DNA of 11,573 bases from an uncultured Aliiroseovarius sp. (GTDB lineage: Bacteria; Pseudomonadota; Alphaproteobacteria; Rhodobacterales; Rhodobacteraceae), in contig CALJDH010000305.1 of the NCBI GenBank assembly GCA_938023895.1, forward strand, positions 1 through 11,573. Reading direction: 5' to 3'. The translations under genes and the position numbers were made by a program. Shown piece by piece: positions 1 through 7,092 of the stretch. Positions within the stretch are counted from its first letter, which is position 1. The number at the start of each line of letters is the position of its first letter. The notes under the pieces are model-generated. The model saw only the letters and a program-made list of their open reading frames with translations, searched no databases and was not told where the DNA came from.

Positions 1-1170
1 CGCGCTTTCGGCGAGGCGTCGATAGGTGGTGATCTTGCCGCCAAAGATGTTCAGAACCGGGGCATCCTCAACCGTATCATTGCGCAGCACATAGTCTCGG
101 GTGGCCGCTGCCGCCGAGCCATCGCCGTCATTGAACAGCGGGCGGACGCCGGAATAGGTCCAGACCACGTCGTCTGCCGCGATCGGGTCTTTCAGATAGG
201 TGTTGATGAAGGCGATCAAATAGTTGCGCTCGTCTTCCGTGCAGCGCGGGGGCGTGTCGGCATCCACATGATCGGCATCGGTTGTGCCGATCAGGGTGAA
301 GTCGGTCTCATACGGAATGGCGAAGATGATCCGCCCGTCCTGCCCTTGGAAGAAATAGCATTTGTCGTGGTCAAACAGACGCTTGGTGATGATGTGACTG
401 CCGCGGACCAGACGGATGTTGGCGGGCGCGTTGCTGCCAAGCGTGCCGCCCAAGACATCGGCAATCCACGGCCCTGCGGCATTGACCAGCATACGCGCAG
501 TGACCTGCCGGGATTCGCCCGTGTTGGTGTCGGTTAAGGTTACGCGCCAACTGCCGTCCTGCGGCTCGGCTTTCGTGACCTTGGTGCGCGGGTTGATCTG
601 GGCGCCGCGTGCTTCGGCATCGCGGGCGTTCAGGACAACCAAACGCGCATCTTCAACCCAGCAATCCGAATACTCGAACGCGGTTTCGAACATGGGATTC
701 AGGGGCTTTCCTTCTGGTGCGATCTTCAGATCCACGCGGGTTGTACCCGGCAGAACCTTCCGCCCACCCAGATTGTCATACAGAAACAGCCCAAGACGCA
801 CGAGCCAGCCAGGGCGACGGCCTTTCATCCACGGCATCACCGTGTTCAACAGCCGCGATGTGGGGGTCGTGCTATCGAACCGCATCGAGTGATGATAGGG
901 CAGCACGAACCGCATCGGCCACGAGATATGCGGCATGGCGCTGAGCAGCGTTTCACGCTCTTTCAGGGCCTCGCGGACTAGACGGACCTCGAAATACTCC
1001 AGATAGCGCAGTCCGCCGTGGAACAGCTTGGTCGACGCGGACGAGGTCGCGCCGCCGATATCCCCCATCTCGGCCAGACAGACGGACAGGCCACGCCCAG
1101 CGGCGTCGCGGGCGATGCCGCAGCCGTTGATGCCGCCGCCAATAATCAGAAGGTCGAAGTCGCTTTGCAT
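1..1170 (-). CDS. glpD: Aerobic glycerol-3-phosphate dehydrogenase, FAD-dependent (C-terminus beyond window)
   Basis: Oxidises sn-glycerol-3-phosphate to dihydroxyacetone phosphate at the inner face of the cytoplasmic membrane and passes electrons to quinone. The reverse strand reads open from an ATG at 1170 to base 1, giving 390 residues; the family usually has about 500-530, so roughly the last quarter is missing. The N-terminus is a Rossmann FAD site (IIGGGINGCGIARDA, residues 9-23). It is followed by the GlpD signature STKLFHGGLRYLEY (about 47-60), and later by NAAGPWIADVLGG and FAIPYETDFTLIGTTDAD, typical of DAO-fold GlpD. The window ends just after FGGKITTYRRLAE, a conserved stretch of the substrate/FAD domain. 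It is divergent from glpR across 167 bp with GlpR-like sites, so repression by GlpR is expected. No strong Shine-Dalgarno site is visible before the ATG. The family call is firm; the start is fairly firm because the FAD motif begins nine residues in. Confidence 0.95.
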   Translation of the reverse strand, partial: MQSDFDLLIIGGGINGCGIARDAAGRGLSVCLAEMGDIGGATSSASTKLFHGGLRYLEYFEVRLVREALKERETLLSAMPHISWPMRFVLPYHHSMRFDSTTPTSRLLNTVMPWMKGRRPGWLVRLGLFLYDNLGGRKVLPGTTRVDLKIAPEGKPLNPMFETAFEYSDCWVEDARLVVLNARDAEARGAQINPRTKVTKAEPQDGSWRVTLTDTNTGESRQVTARMLVNAAGPWIADVLGGTLGSNAPANIRLVRGSHIITKRLFDHDKCYFFQGQDGRIIFAIPYETDFTLIGTTDADHVDADTPPRCTEDERNYLIAFINTYLKDPIAADDVVWTYSGVRPLFNDGDGSAAAATRDYVLRNDTVEDAPVLNIFGGKITTYRRLAESA

Positions 1171-1247
1171 GTCTGCCCCAAAGGTGAGTCGCATTCACGC
1201 GGACCTTGCGTGAAAATGATGACAAAGAGAAGATAGAGGCATTCGTA

Positions 1248-1257
1248 AATGTTCGTT
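1248..1257 (+). promoter_or_regulatory. Candidate GlpR operator half-site
   Basis: The sequence aatgttcgtt matches all ten positions of the E. coli GlpR half-site consensus WATKYTCGWW as I remember it. An inverted copy of its core (aaacgaacat, 1319-1328) lies about 70 bp downstream, just before the glpR ribosome binding site. A weaker TTCG-containing copy (1238-1247) sits exactly 10 bp upstream in direct orientation. Placement between glpD and glpR suits a shared repressor site and a possible repression loop. Binding itself is inferred. Confidence 0.5.
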
Positions 1258-1318
1258 TGTTGCGGAATTGTGATCGAGACTCTGGATTTTCGGCGCGAAT
1301 TCGGGCCATATGGCGTGA

Positions 1319-1328
1319 AAACGAACAT
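1319..1328 (-). promoter_or_regulatory. Second, inverted GlpR-like half-site
   Basis: aaacgaacat is the exact reverse complement of atgttcgttt at 1249-1258. It lies immediately before the glpR Shine-Dalgarno site (gaggg, 1329-1333), so a repressor bound here could block glpR transcription directly. The separation between arm starts is 70 bp, about 6.7 helical turns. Confidence 0.4.
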
Positions 1329-1337
1329 GAGGGCGCG

Positions 1338-2096
1338 ATGAGCACCACGTTGCGAAAATCCGAGATCCTGAACATTGCCCGCCGGGAAGGCAAAGTGACG
1401 GTTGACCGCTTGGTCGAGCTGTTGGGCGTAACACCTCAGACCATTCGCCGTGATCTGACCGAGCTGTCCGAGGAAGGCGCGCTGGATCGGGTGCATGGGG
1501 GCGCGGTGCTGCCGTCCTCGACCGCGAATATTGGTTATGACGCGCGGCGGCAGCTGAACCAATCCGCGAAGGTCGACATCGCGCGGGCCTGTGCGCGCCA
1601 GATCCCGAATGATTGCTGCATCTTTCTGAATATCGGCACTACGACAGAGGCCGTCGCGCAAGAGCTTTTGCACCACAAGGGCCTTCTGGTCGTGACGAAC
1701 AACATCAACATAGCGGTGATTCTGTCAGCCAACCCGGACGTGCAGGTGATCGTGTCAGGCGGCAGTCTGCGTCGGTCGGATGGCGGGCTGGTGGGCGAGC
1801 TTGCGACCGATCTGATCCGCCGTTTTCGCTTCGACATTTCTGTGATTGGATGCTCGGCCCTGAACGGCGCGGGAGATATGCTGGATTTCGACCTGCACGA
1901 GGTAAGCGTGAGCCACGCCATCATGGCGCAGAGCGACAAGGTGTGGTTGGCCGCAGATCACAGCAAGTTCGAGCGCAAGGCGCCCATTCGGATCGGTAGT
2001 ATGGCGGATGTGGACGTGATTTTTACCGATCAAGCGCTGCCTGACAGTTGCGCCGACCTATGTATGTCCAGCGGAACCGAAGTCACGCTGGTTTAG
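1338..2096 (+). CDS. glpR: Glycerol-3-phosphate regulon repressor, DeoR family
   Basis: Cytoplasmic transcriptional repressor expected to release DNA when it binds glycerol-3-phosphate. From the ATG at 1338 it has 252 residues, the length of E. coli GlpR. That ATG follows the ribosome site gaggg at 1329-1333, and the protein then starts directly with the DeoR sequence STTLRKSEILNIARREG. The frame stays open upstream to a TTG at 1206, but the extra 44 residues look unrelated. A DeoR helix-turn-helix spans about 20-42 (VTPQTIRRDLTEL), followed by LDRVHGGAVLP. The DeoRC sensor domain spans about 75-235 and has NIGTTTEAVA (98-107), GGSLRRSDGGLVGE and the GlpR-like MLDFDLHEVSVSHAI. These last features favour GlpR over other DeoR proteins. 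It is divergent from glpD, which supports the role. Its TAG stop (2094-2096) overlaps the stop of the convergent response regulator gene. Confidence 0.92.
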   Translation: MSTTLRKSEILNIARREGKVTVDRLVELLGVTPQTIRRDLTELSEEGALDRVHGGAVLPSSTANIGYDARRQLNQSAKVDIARACARQIPNDCCIFLNIGTTTEAVAQELLHHKGLLVVTNNINIAVILSANPDVQVIVSGGSLRRSDGGLVGELATDLIRRFRFDISVIGCSALNGAGDMLDFDLHEVSVSHAIMAQSDKVWLAADHSKFERKAPIRIGSMADVDVIFTDQALPDSCADLCMSSGTEVTLV

Positions 2097-2794
2097 CCCC
2101 AGCGCACGTCGCCCAAAAAGATGTAACCCGCCCCGTAGATCGTCTTAATCAGGCGCGGGTTCTTCGGGTCTTCGCGCAGTTTTGTCCGCAGGCGCGAGAT
2201 GCGGACATCCATCGCGCGGTCAAAGCTTTCACCCGCAACGCCGCCCAGCGTTTCCTGCATTTGTGCACGGGAAATCAAGCGCTTAGGCGCATCGAGGAAC
2301 AGGCGCAGAACCTCGCCTTCCGCATGTGAGAACGCGGTTTCGGTGCCGTCTTCGTCTTCCAGAACATAGCGGTCGAAATGGGCCGTCCAGCCGTTGAAAT
2401 GTGCCGTGTTCGAGGCTGTGTTGCCCGGCTTCTGATCGCGCAGGCGGGCGCGGACGCGGGCGACGACCTCGGCCGGTTCGAACGGTTTGATGATGTAATC
2501 GTCAGCCCCCAGCTCCAGACCGGTCACGCGGTCCTGTACCAAGGTGCGGCCCGAGATGATGATAATTGACGCGCCACTTTCCAGCGCCAGCCGGTGCACC
2601 AAGGTCAGCCCGTCACGATCGGGCAGGCCTAGGTCCACAAGGCAGACATCGGGCGACATGGTGTTCAGCGCTGCCTCGAATTCAGTCGCGCGGGCGAAGG
2701 CGGCGGTGCGGAACCCGGCCTCTTCCAAGGCATGAGACAGCATGCGGCGGATTTCGGGCTCGTCATCCAGAATGGCGATCATGTGTTGGGTCAC
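2093..2794 (-). CDS. Response regulator, OmpR/PhoB family (receiver plus winged helix)
   Basis: DNA-binding response regulator of 233 residues, the usual OmpR-family length. The receiver domain (about 4-118) has the acidic pair D10/D11, phospho-acceptor D54 in CLVDLGLPD, Ser81 at the usual Thr/Ser switch position, and K103 in YIIKPF. A winged-helix Trans_reg_C domain (about 135-228) ends with RAMDVRISRLRTKL, the recognition-helix region, and LIKTIYGAGYIF. The start is a GTG at 2794, with agagg a few bases upstream; an in-frame ATG at 2782 has no ribosome site. The gene overlaps the end of the hybrid kinase gene in a GTGA arrangement, so translation is probably coupled and the kinase is very likely its partner. 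Its TAA (2093-2095) interlocks with the convergent glpR stop. The target is unknown. The divergent ligase/transporter operon is the most economical candidate. Confidence 0.9.
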   Translation of the reverse strand: MTQHMIAILDDEPEIRRMLSHALEEAGFRTAAFARATEFEAALNTMSPDVCLVDLGLPDRDGLTLVHRLALESGASIIIISGRTLVQDRVTGLELGADDYIIKPFEPAEVVARVRARLRDQKPGNTASNTAHFNGWTAHFDRYVLEDEDGTETAFSHAEGEVLRLFLDAPKRLISRAQMQETLGGVAGESFDRAMDVRISRLRTKLREDPKNPRLIKTIYGAGYIFLGDVRWG

Positions 2795-4713
2795 GATGGA
2801 ACCTCTTGCGACAGGAATGTGGCCAACTCACCTGTGGTGAATGGCTTGGGCAAAACGGGGAACCCGGCGTTCTTGCGACGCGGGTCGTCGAGCGGCAGGG
2901 ATGTCATCAGCAGCATTGGCACATCCAACCCGGTCTGGGCGAGCGCGGCCAGAAACTCGGGCCCGGTCTGCGCACCTTCCAGTATAACATCAGACAAGAT
3001 AAGGCCCAGCCCCTCGATCCCGGTCAGGGACAGGGCATCCTCGGCCGAGTTCGCTTCGATCACTTGATGGCCCATGCTGATCAGCATTTCGCGGACGGAT
3101 GTGCGGATCGCTTCGCTGTCTTCGATCAGAAGGACAAGGCGCGGCGAAATGGGTTGCGCCGGTATGCGCAGAGGCAGGCGCATGGACACCACGGCACCGC
3201 CAGTGTCGGCGCTATTGAAGATTTTGACTTGGCCACCGGCAACCTTGGTCTGATCATAGACCATCGACAGCCCTAGCCCCGATCCTTCGCCGCCTTTTGT
3301 GGTGAAAAACGGGTCCAGCGCGTGCTCGAGCGCGTCTTTGGTGAAGCCCGGCCCAGTGTCTGTCACCCGGAACTCGATCCATGTTTCCCGGATCGGGCGG
3401 GCGGTTAGATGGATGTCACCACCGGTTTCGCCAAGAGCATGCGAGGCGTTGATGATCAGGTTCAGAAGGCCGTCCTGTACGGCACCAGAATCAAGGACAA
3501 CACGTTGATCCAGATCGAAGGCCTCGACCTTCAGGCTGATGTTTGCAGGCAGGGTCGGCCCCGCAAGGCTTTCCAGCCCTTTCAGCATGTCGGGGACGTT
3601 TACAGGCTCCATATGAACATCACGCCGCCCCGATATCGTGGCAATGCGCTCAAGAAGCGTTCCACCTCGGCGCACAGCGGCGTTGGTTGCCTGCACCAGC
3701 TCTTGCGCGTCTTCGCCAATGGGCATCTGCGCCAAGCGGCTTTGCAGGCCCATGATGATGGTCAGCAGATTCGAAAAGTCATGCGCTACGCCGGACGTCA
3801 GCTGTGCGGCCAGCTCGCGTTTGCGGGTTTGGGCAAGGGCGGCGCGGGACTGCGCTTCTTCCGTGACGTCCATCGACAGAATGTAGACGCCCGTGATTTG
3901 GTCCTTGCCCTTGTCGGGGGTCAGCGCCACGCGAATTCGGCGGCCTGATGCCTCGTGCGTAAACTCGAACACGCTGGATTCGCCATGAAACGCGCGGGTG
4001 AAGTAGGGGCTGATCTGCGCAAAAGCCTCGTCGCCCAACGCGTCACGGGCGTGCAGGCCTATAAGGTCGGTCGGGCGGCCCGGGAACACCTTGCCCAGGC
4101 GTCGGTTCGAGAAGGTGTAATGCAGATCCCGGTCAATCCGCGCGATATGGGCCGGCATCATTTCCGCGGTCAGACGGGTGCGGCTTTCCATGACGGTCAG
4201 CTGCCGTTTGGTTTCTTCGAGCGCGATGTTGGACGAGGTCAGTGCCCGGTTGGTTTGGGCCAATTCTTCTGTGTAGGACAGAACCTGATCTGAGAGCTCC
4301 TCGGACCGGGCACGCAGAAGCGATTCTTGGCGCTTGATTGGTGTGATGTCGGTGTAAACCGTGACCCATCCGCCTTGCGGCAGCGGGTGCCCCTCGACCG
4401 AGATCACACGCCCGTTGGCACGGGTGCGCTCCATGTAGTGAGGTTCGAAATCCAGCGCTTGATCCACCCGTGACTGGACGAAAACATCGATATCACCCAC
4501 CGCGCCGTAGTCGCCGCGTTCAGCAAGGTACCGAATGGTTTCTGAGAAAGGCGCGCCGGGTTGCACCAGATGATCTGGCAGGTCGAACATGTCCTGAAAC
4601 TGGCGGTTTCCGATGACCAAAGTAAGCCGTCGATCATAGATGGAAAGCGCCTGTTGAATCAGGTTCAGCCCAGCTTGGGTCAATGCGGCTGTTTCTGAAG
4701 ATTGTAGTGGCAA
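2791..4713 (-). CDS. Soluble hybrid histidine kinase: PAS_7, PAS, HisKA, HATPase, REC
   Basis: Sensor kinase of 640 residues from the preferred TTG at 4713, which has a perfect aggagg seven bases upstream. The frame stays open to an ATG at 4791 and a TTG at 4806 (671 residues), both with poor ribosome sites and unconserved-looking sequence. Approximate domains, numbered from TTG 4713: PAS_7 16-123 (begins LNLIQQALSIYDRRLTLVI, ends WVTVYTDITPIKR); coiled coil 125-180; second PAS 182-285; HisKA with phospho-acceptor H311 in GVAHDFSNLL; HATPase with N box (N418, N422), DTGPGF at 452-457 and GSGLGL; receiver 525-636 with E531/D532, D575, T604 and K623. No transmembrane segment is visible, so it should sense a cytoplasmic signal. 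The attached receiver may act as a phosphate sink or a second output. No Hpt domain is present here. It is co-transcribed with the response regulator and divergent from the ligase/transporter operon. Confidence 0.92.
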   Translation of the reverse strand: MPLQSSETAALTQAGLNLIQQALSIYDRRLTLVIGNRQFQDMFDLPDHLVQPGAPFSETIRYLAERGDYGAVGDIDVFVQSRVDQALDFEPHYMERTRANGRVISVEGHPLPQGGWVTVYTDITPIKRQESLLRARSEELSDQVLSYTEELAQTNRALTSSNIALEETKRQLTVMESRTRLTAEMMPAHIARIDRDLHYTFSNRRLGKVFPGRPTDLIGLHARDALGDEAFAQISPYFTRAFHGESSVFEFTHEASGRRIRVALTPDKGKDQITGVYILSMDVTEEAQSRAALAQTRKRELAAQLTSGVAHDFSNLLTIIMGLQSRLAQMPIGEDAQELVQATNAAVRRGGTLLERIATISGRRDVHMEPVNVPDMLKGLESLAGPTLPANISLKVEAFDLDQRVVLDSGAVQDGLLNLIINASHALGETGGDIHLTARPIRETWIEFRVTDTGPGFTKDALEHALDPFFTTKGGEGSGLGLSMVYDQTKVAGGQVKIFNSADTGGAVVSMRLPLRIPAQPISPRLVLLIEDSEAIRTSVREMLISMGHQVIEANSAEDALSLTGIEGLGLILSDVILEGAQTGPEFLAALAQTGLDVPMLLMTSLPLDDPRRKNAGFPVLPKPFTTGELATFLSQEVPS

Positions 4714-4720
4714 GCAATCC

Positions 4721-4726
4721 CCTCCT
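4721..4726 (-). promoter_or_regulatory. Shine-Dalgarno site deciding the TTG start of the hybrid kinase
   Basis: On the minus strand this reads aggagg, the full anti-16S consensus. It is followed by a 7-nt spacer and TTG at 4713-4711. The upstream alternatives (ATG 4791, TTG 4806) have no comparable site. The PAS_7 domain begins about 15 residues after this TTG, a natural N-terminal leader. Confidence 0.7.
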
Positions 4727-4779
4727 GACCCTATCGCTAGCACCTGATTTGCCTGTGGAAAAGAGGAATGACCCCCGCT

Positions 4780-4818
4780 GAAAGGATTCATCTGAACCTG
4801 TAACAATTCGAAAGGATT
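4780..4818 (+). repeat. 9-bp direct repeat with 30-bp period, candidate regulator binding sites
   Basis: gaaaggatt occurs at 4780-4788 and again at 4810-4818, start to start exactly 30 bp, close to three helical turns. Both copies lie upstream of the TTGACG box at 4839-4844 and outside the favoured coding start of the kinase at 4713. An imperfect inverted relative, cgaaaccttt, lies at 4831-4840 and matches the reverse complement of 4811-4820 at eight of ten positions. OmpR-family regulators commonly bind direct repeats on one helix face, so the adjacent response regulator is the obvious candidate protein. This is inference only. Confidence 0.4.
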
Positions 4819-4897
4819 GGGAAAAAGTGCCGAAACCTTTGACGGCGAGATTTTTTTCGTCAGGGTTGTCGAACAAGATTCGTCCGGCAGCCACGTA

Positions 4898-4913
4898 CGT
4901 CGGCGGACCGACG
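4898..4913 (+). promoter_or_regulatory. Hairpin in the ligase leader just before its ribosome site
   Basis: cgtcgg and ccgacg form a perfect 6-bp GC-rich stem closed by a 4-nt loop (cgga). The stem ends two bases before the ggga of the Shine-Dalgarno site. The preceding 8-bp palindrome acgtacgt (4893-4900) overlaps the left arm. The structure could tune ligase translation. It is not a terminator, since no T tract follows. Confidence 0.35.
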
Positions 4914-4915
4914 GT

Positions 4916-4922
4916 GGGAGGA
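4916..4922 (+). promoter_or_regulatory. Shine-Dalgarno site deciding the TTG start of the acyl-CoA ligase
   Basis: gggagga lies four bases before TTG at 4927-4929. No in-frame ATG is available nearby, and the sequence after the TTG (AQELAPAGAFASIPALLARN) runs directly into the typical acyl-CoA ligase N-terminus, so TTG is the likely start. Confidence 0.65.
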
Positions 4923-4926
4923 AAAT

Positions 4927-7092
4927 TTGGCACAGGAACTAGCCCCTGCAGGCGCATTTGCTTCTATTCCGGCGCTGCTTGCGCGGAATGTGAAGGAATA
5001 TGGAGATCGCCCGGCTTATCGGGAGAAAGAATTCGGGATCTGGCAAAGCTGGACCTGGGCGGAGGCCGCTGAAGAAATTCAGAACCTCGCCATGGGTCTT
5101 TTGGCTTTGGGGATCAACCGTGGAGACCACGTGGCCATCATCGGCCGTAACCGTCCGGCCCACTACTGGGCGATGGTTGCCGCACAGAAGGTAGGGGCCG
5201 TTCCGGTTCCGCTGTACCAAGATGCGGTTGTGGACGAGATGGAATACGTGCTGGAGCACTGCGGCGCACGTTTCGTCGTCTGTGGTGACCAGGAACAAGT
5301 CGACAAAGTGATCGAGGTGCAGGACAAGATCCATCACATCGAACACGTGTTGTACTATGACAAGCGTGGCTTGCGGAAATACGACCACAGCCACCTGCAT
5401 TGGTATGTCGACATTCAGGAAGAAGGCCGCGTGGCTCACGCTCGTCTGGAAGACGAGATGGCAACCCGCGAAGCCGAGCTGGACTGTGACAGCACCTGCG
5501 TGATGCTCTACACCTCGGGCACCACCGGTCGTCCGAAGGGTGTGGTTCTGTCGAACCGCAACATCATCGAAAGCGCGAAGAACTCGTCCGAGTTCGACAA
5601 TCTGGGTGTGAACGAAGACATTCTGGCCTATCTGCCGATGGCATGGGTGGGTGACTTCATCTTCTCGCTGGGGCAGGCCATGTGGTCAGGCTTCTGTGTG
5701 AACTGCCCGGAAAGCGCCGACACGCTGATGTCGGACTTGCGCGAAATCGGGCCGACCTACTACTTCGCTCCGCCGCGCGTGTTCGAAACGCAGTTGACGA
5801 ACGTGATGATCCGCATGGAAGACAGTGGCGACCTGAAATACGCCATCTTCCATCACTTCATGGACTTCGCAAAAGGCGGTGCCGGTGAAAAGCACGGCAT
5901 GCCGAAGCGCAAAGTCACCACCCAGAAGAAAACTCTGGAACAGAAGATCCGTCACGGATTCAACTATGCGATGGGGATCGGCTTTGCGGCGGAGACCATC
6001 ATCGAAAACGGTATCCGTCTGGCCTTTGCCAAGCTGCGCCACGGCAAGAACGTGCGCAAGCACTTCAAAGCCAAAGACCCGATCGGTCTGAGCCTGTATG
6101 GCGGCGCGCTGAAGGAATACTTCAAGTATCGCTGTGGTGACGTGCTGGTTTACGGTCCGCTGAAAGACACGCTGGGCTTTGGCCGCATTCGTGTTGGCTA
6201 TACCGCTGGTGAAGCCATTGGTCCGGAAATCTTCGCGTTCTACCGCTCGATGGGGATCAACCTGAAGCAGCTCTATGGCCAGACCGAAGCGACCGTGTTC
6301 ATCACCGTGCAGCCGGATGGTGAAGTGCGCAATGACACCGTTGGTGTGCCTGCTCCGGGTGTGGAAGTCCGCATCGAAGACAATGGCGAGATCTTCTATC
6401 GTTCGCCGGGGACCTTTGTTGAATACTACAACAACCCGGAATCGACAGCAGACACCAAGGATCCCGAAGGTTGGGTTGCAACCGGTGACGCTGGCTTCTT
6501 CGATAAGAAGAACGGCCACCTGCGCATCATCGACCGTGCCAAGGACGTGGGCAAAATGGCTGATGGCCGGATGTTCGCGCCCAAATATGTTGAGAACAAA
6601 CTGAAGTTCTACCCGGACATTCTGGAAGCAGTTGTCTTCGGCAATGACCGCAACATGTGCACGGCCTTCATCAACATCGACCTGACCGCCGTTGGCAACT
6701 GGGCTGAACGCAACAACGTGGCCTATGCCTCGTATCAAGAACTGGCTGGCCACCCCGAGGTGCTGTCGACCATTCAAGAGCACGTGGAAACGGTCAACAA
6801 ATCGGTTGCTGAAGACGAGATGCTGTCGGGCTGTCAGATCCACCGCTTCCTGATCCTGCACAAGGAACTGGACGCAGATGACGGCGAGATGACCCGTACC
6901 CGTAAAGTACGTCGTAAGATCGTGGAAGAGAAATACGCTCCGCTGATCGACGCGCTGTATGGCGGCAAGTCCGAGCAATATATCGAAACCGAAGTGACCT
7001 ATGAAGACGGTCGCAAGGGCTCGATCAACGCCACCCTGGAAATCCGCGATGCGGTTGTGGTGGGTAACACTCAGGGGATGGCGGCAGAATGA
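4927..7092 (+). CDS. AMP-forming acyl-CoA synthetase, long-chain-type (ANL superfamily)
   Basis: Activates a carboxylic acid with ATP to an acyl-adenylate and then to an acyl-CoA thioester in the cytoplasm. The protein has 721 residues, longer than the common 550-600 and closer to the long-chain FadD15/ACSBG-like branch. Motifs: P-loop YTSGTTGRPKG (195-205), YGQTEA (450-455), the TGD motif in WVATGDAG (517-523), and the hinge region IDRAKD (535-540). K660 in MTRTRKVRRK (655-664) is the probable C-terminal catalytic lysine. A basic insertion at about 315-345 and a C-terminal tail after about 675 make up the extra length. The start is a TTG with gggagga upstream. The stop overlaps the next gene by four bases (ATGA), so it is the first gene of the transporter operon and its substrate is probably what the transporter imports. 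Fatty, aromatic or other acids are all possible. Confidence 0.9.
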   Translation: MAQELAPAGAFASIPALLARNVKEYGDRPAYREKEFGIWQSWTWAEAAEEIQNLAMGLLALGINRGDHVAIIGRNRPAHYWAMVAAQKVGAVPVPLYQDAVVDEMEYVLEHCGARFVVCGDQEQVDKVIEVQDKIHHIEHVLYYDKRGLRKYDHSHLHWYVDIQEEGRVAHARLEDEMATREAELDCDSTCVMLYTSGTTGRPKGVVLSNRNIIESAKNSSEFDNLGVNEDILAYLPMAWVGDFIFSLGQAMWSGFCVNCPESADTLMSDLREIGPTYYFAPPRVFETQLTNVMIRMEDSGDLKYAIFHHFMDFAKGGAGEKHGMPKRKVTTQKKTLEQKIRHGFNYAMGIGFAAETIIENGIRLAFAKLRHGKNVRKHFKAKDPIGLSLYGGALKEYFKYRCGDVLVYGPLKDTLGFGRIRVGYTAGEAIGPEIFAFYRSMGINLKQLYGQTEATVFITVQPDGEVRNDTVGVPAPGVEVRIEDNGEIFYRSPGTFVEYYNNPESTADTKDPEGWVATGDAGFFDKKNGHLRIIDRAKDVGKMADGRMFAPKYVENKLKFYPDILEAVVFGNDRNMCTAFINIDLTAVGNWAERNNVAYASYQELAGHPEVLSTIQEHVETVNKSVAEDEMLSGCQIHRFLILHKELDADDGEMTRTRKVRRKIVEEKYAPLIDALYGGKSEQYIETEVTYEDGRKGSINATLEIRDAVVVGNTQGMAAE

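Larger units (their letters stand above)
1171..1337. promoter_or_regulatory. Divergent glpD/glpR control region
   Basis: This 167-bp gap must hold the promoters of both glpD (leftward) and glpR (rightward). Three elements are visible. The first is a GlpR-like half-site at 1248-1257. The second is a perfect 10-bp inverted repeat whose arms are 1249-1258 and 1319-1328. The third is a perfect 10-bp palindrome, gccatatggc, at 1305-1314. I cannot assign convincing -35/-10 boxes on either strand. An open reading frame extends leftward from glpR through this gap to a TTG at 1206, but that extension has no DeoR-like sequence. Confidence 0.6.
4714..4926. promoter_or_regulatory. Divergent control region between the kinase and the ligase/transporter operon
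   Basis: This 213-bp region must hold the promoters of the two-component genes (leftward) and of the acyl-CoA ligase/ABC operon (rightward). It contains a 9-bp direct repeat (4780-4788 and 4810-4818), a reversed relative of it at about 4831-4840, a TTGACG box at 4839-4844 resembling a sigma-70 -35 element, a run of seven T (4851-4857), and a hairpin next to the ligase ribosome site. I find no good -10 element 16-18 bp after TTGACG. This would suit an activator-dependent promoter but does not prove one. Confidence 0.5.

Noticed and set aside
1296..1303. Palindrome cgaattcg in the glp intergenic region as an operator
   Set aside because: An 8-bp palindrome containing a common 6-mer is expected by chance, and it does not resemble the GlpR half-site.
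1206..1337. Extended N-terminus of GlpR from TTG 1206
   Set aside because: The extra 44 residues do not resemble DeoR proteins and would cover the operator-like sites. The ATG at 1338 gives exactly 252 residues and has a ribosome site.
4714..4806. Extended N-terminus of the hybrid kinase from ATG 4791 or TTG 4806
   Set aside because: Poor ribosome sites compared with aggagg before TTG 4713, and the added residues look like read-through of regulatory DNA.
4634..4957. 107-residue minus-strand frame spanning the divergent promoter region
   Set aside because: It overlaps the kinase start in another frame and the ligase start. There is no convincing ribosome site and no recognisable sequence.
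5686..6978. 430-residue open frame on the minus strand inside the acyl-CoA ligase gene
   Set aside because: It is fully antisense to a well-supported enzyme with intact motifs. Long antisense frames are expected where sense codon use is strongly biased, and the translation resembles no protein I recognise.
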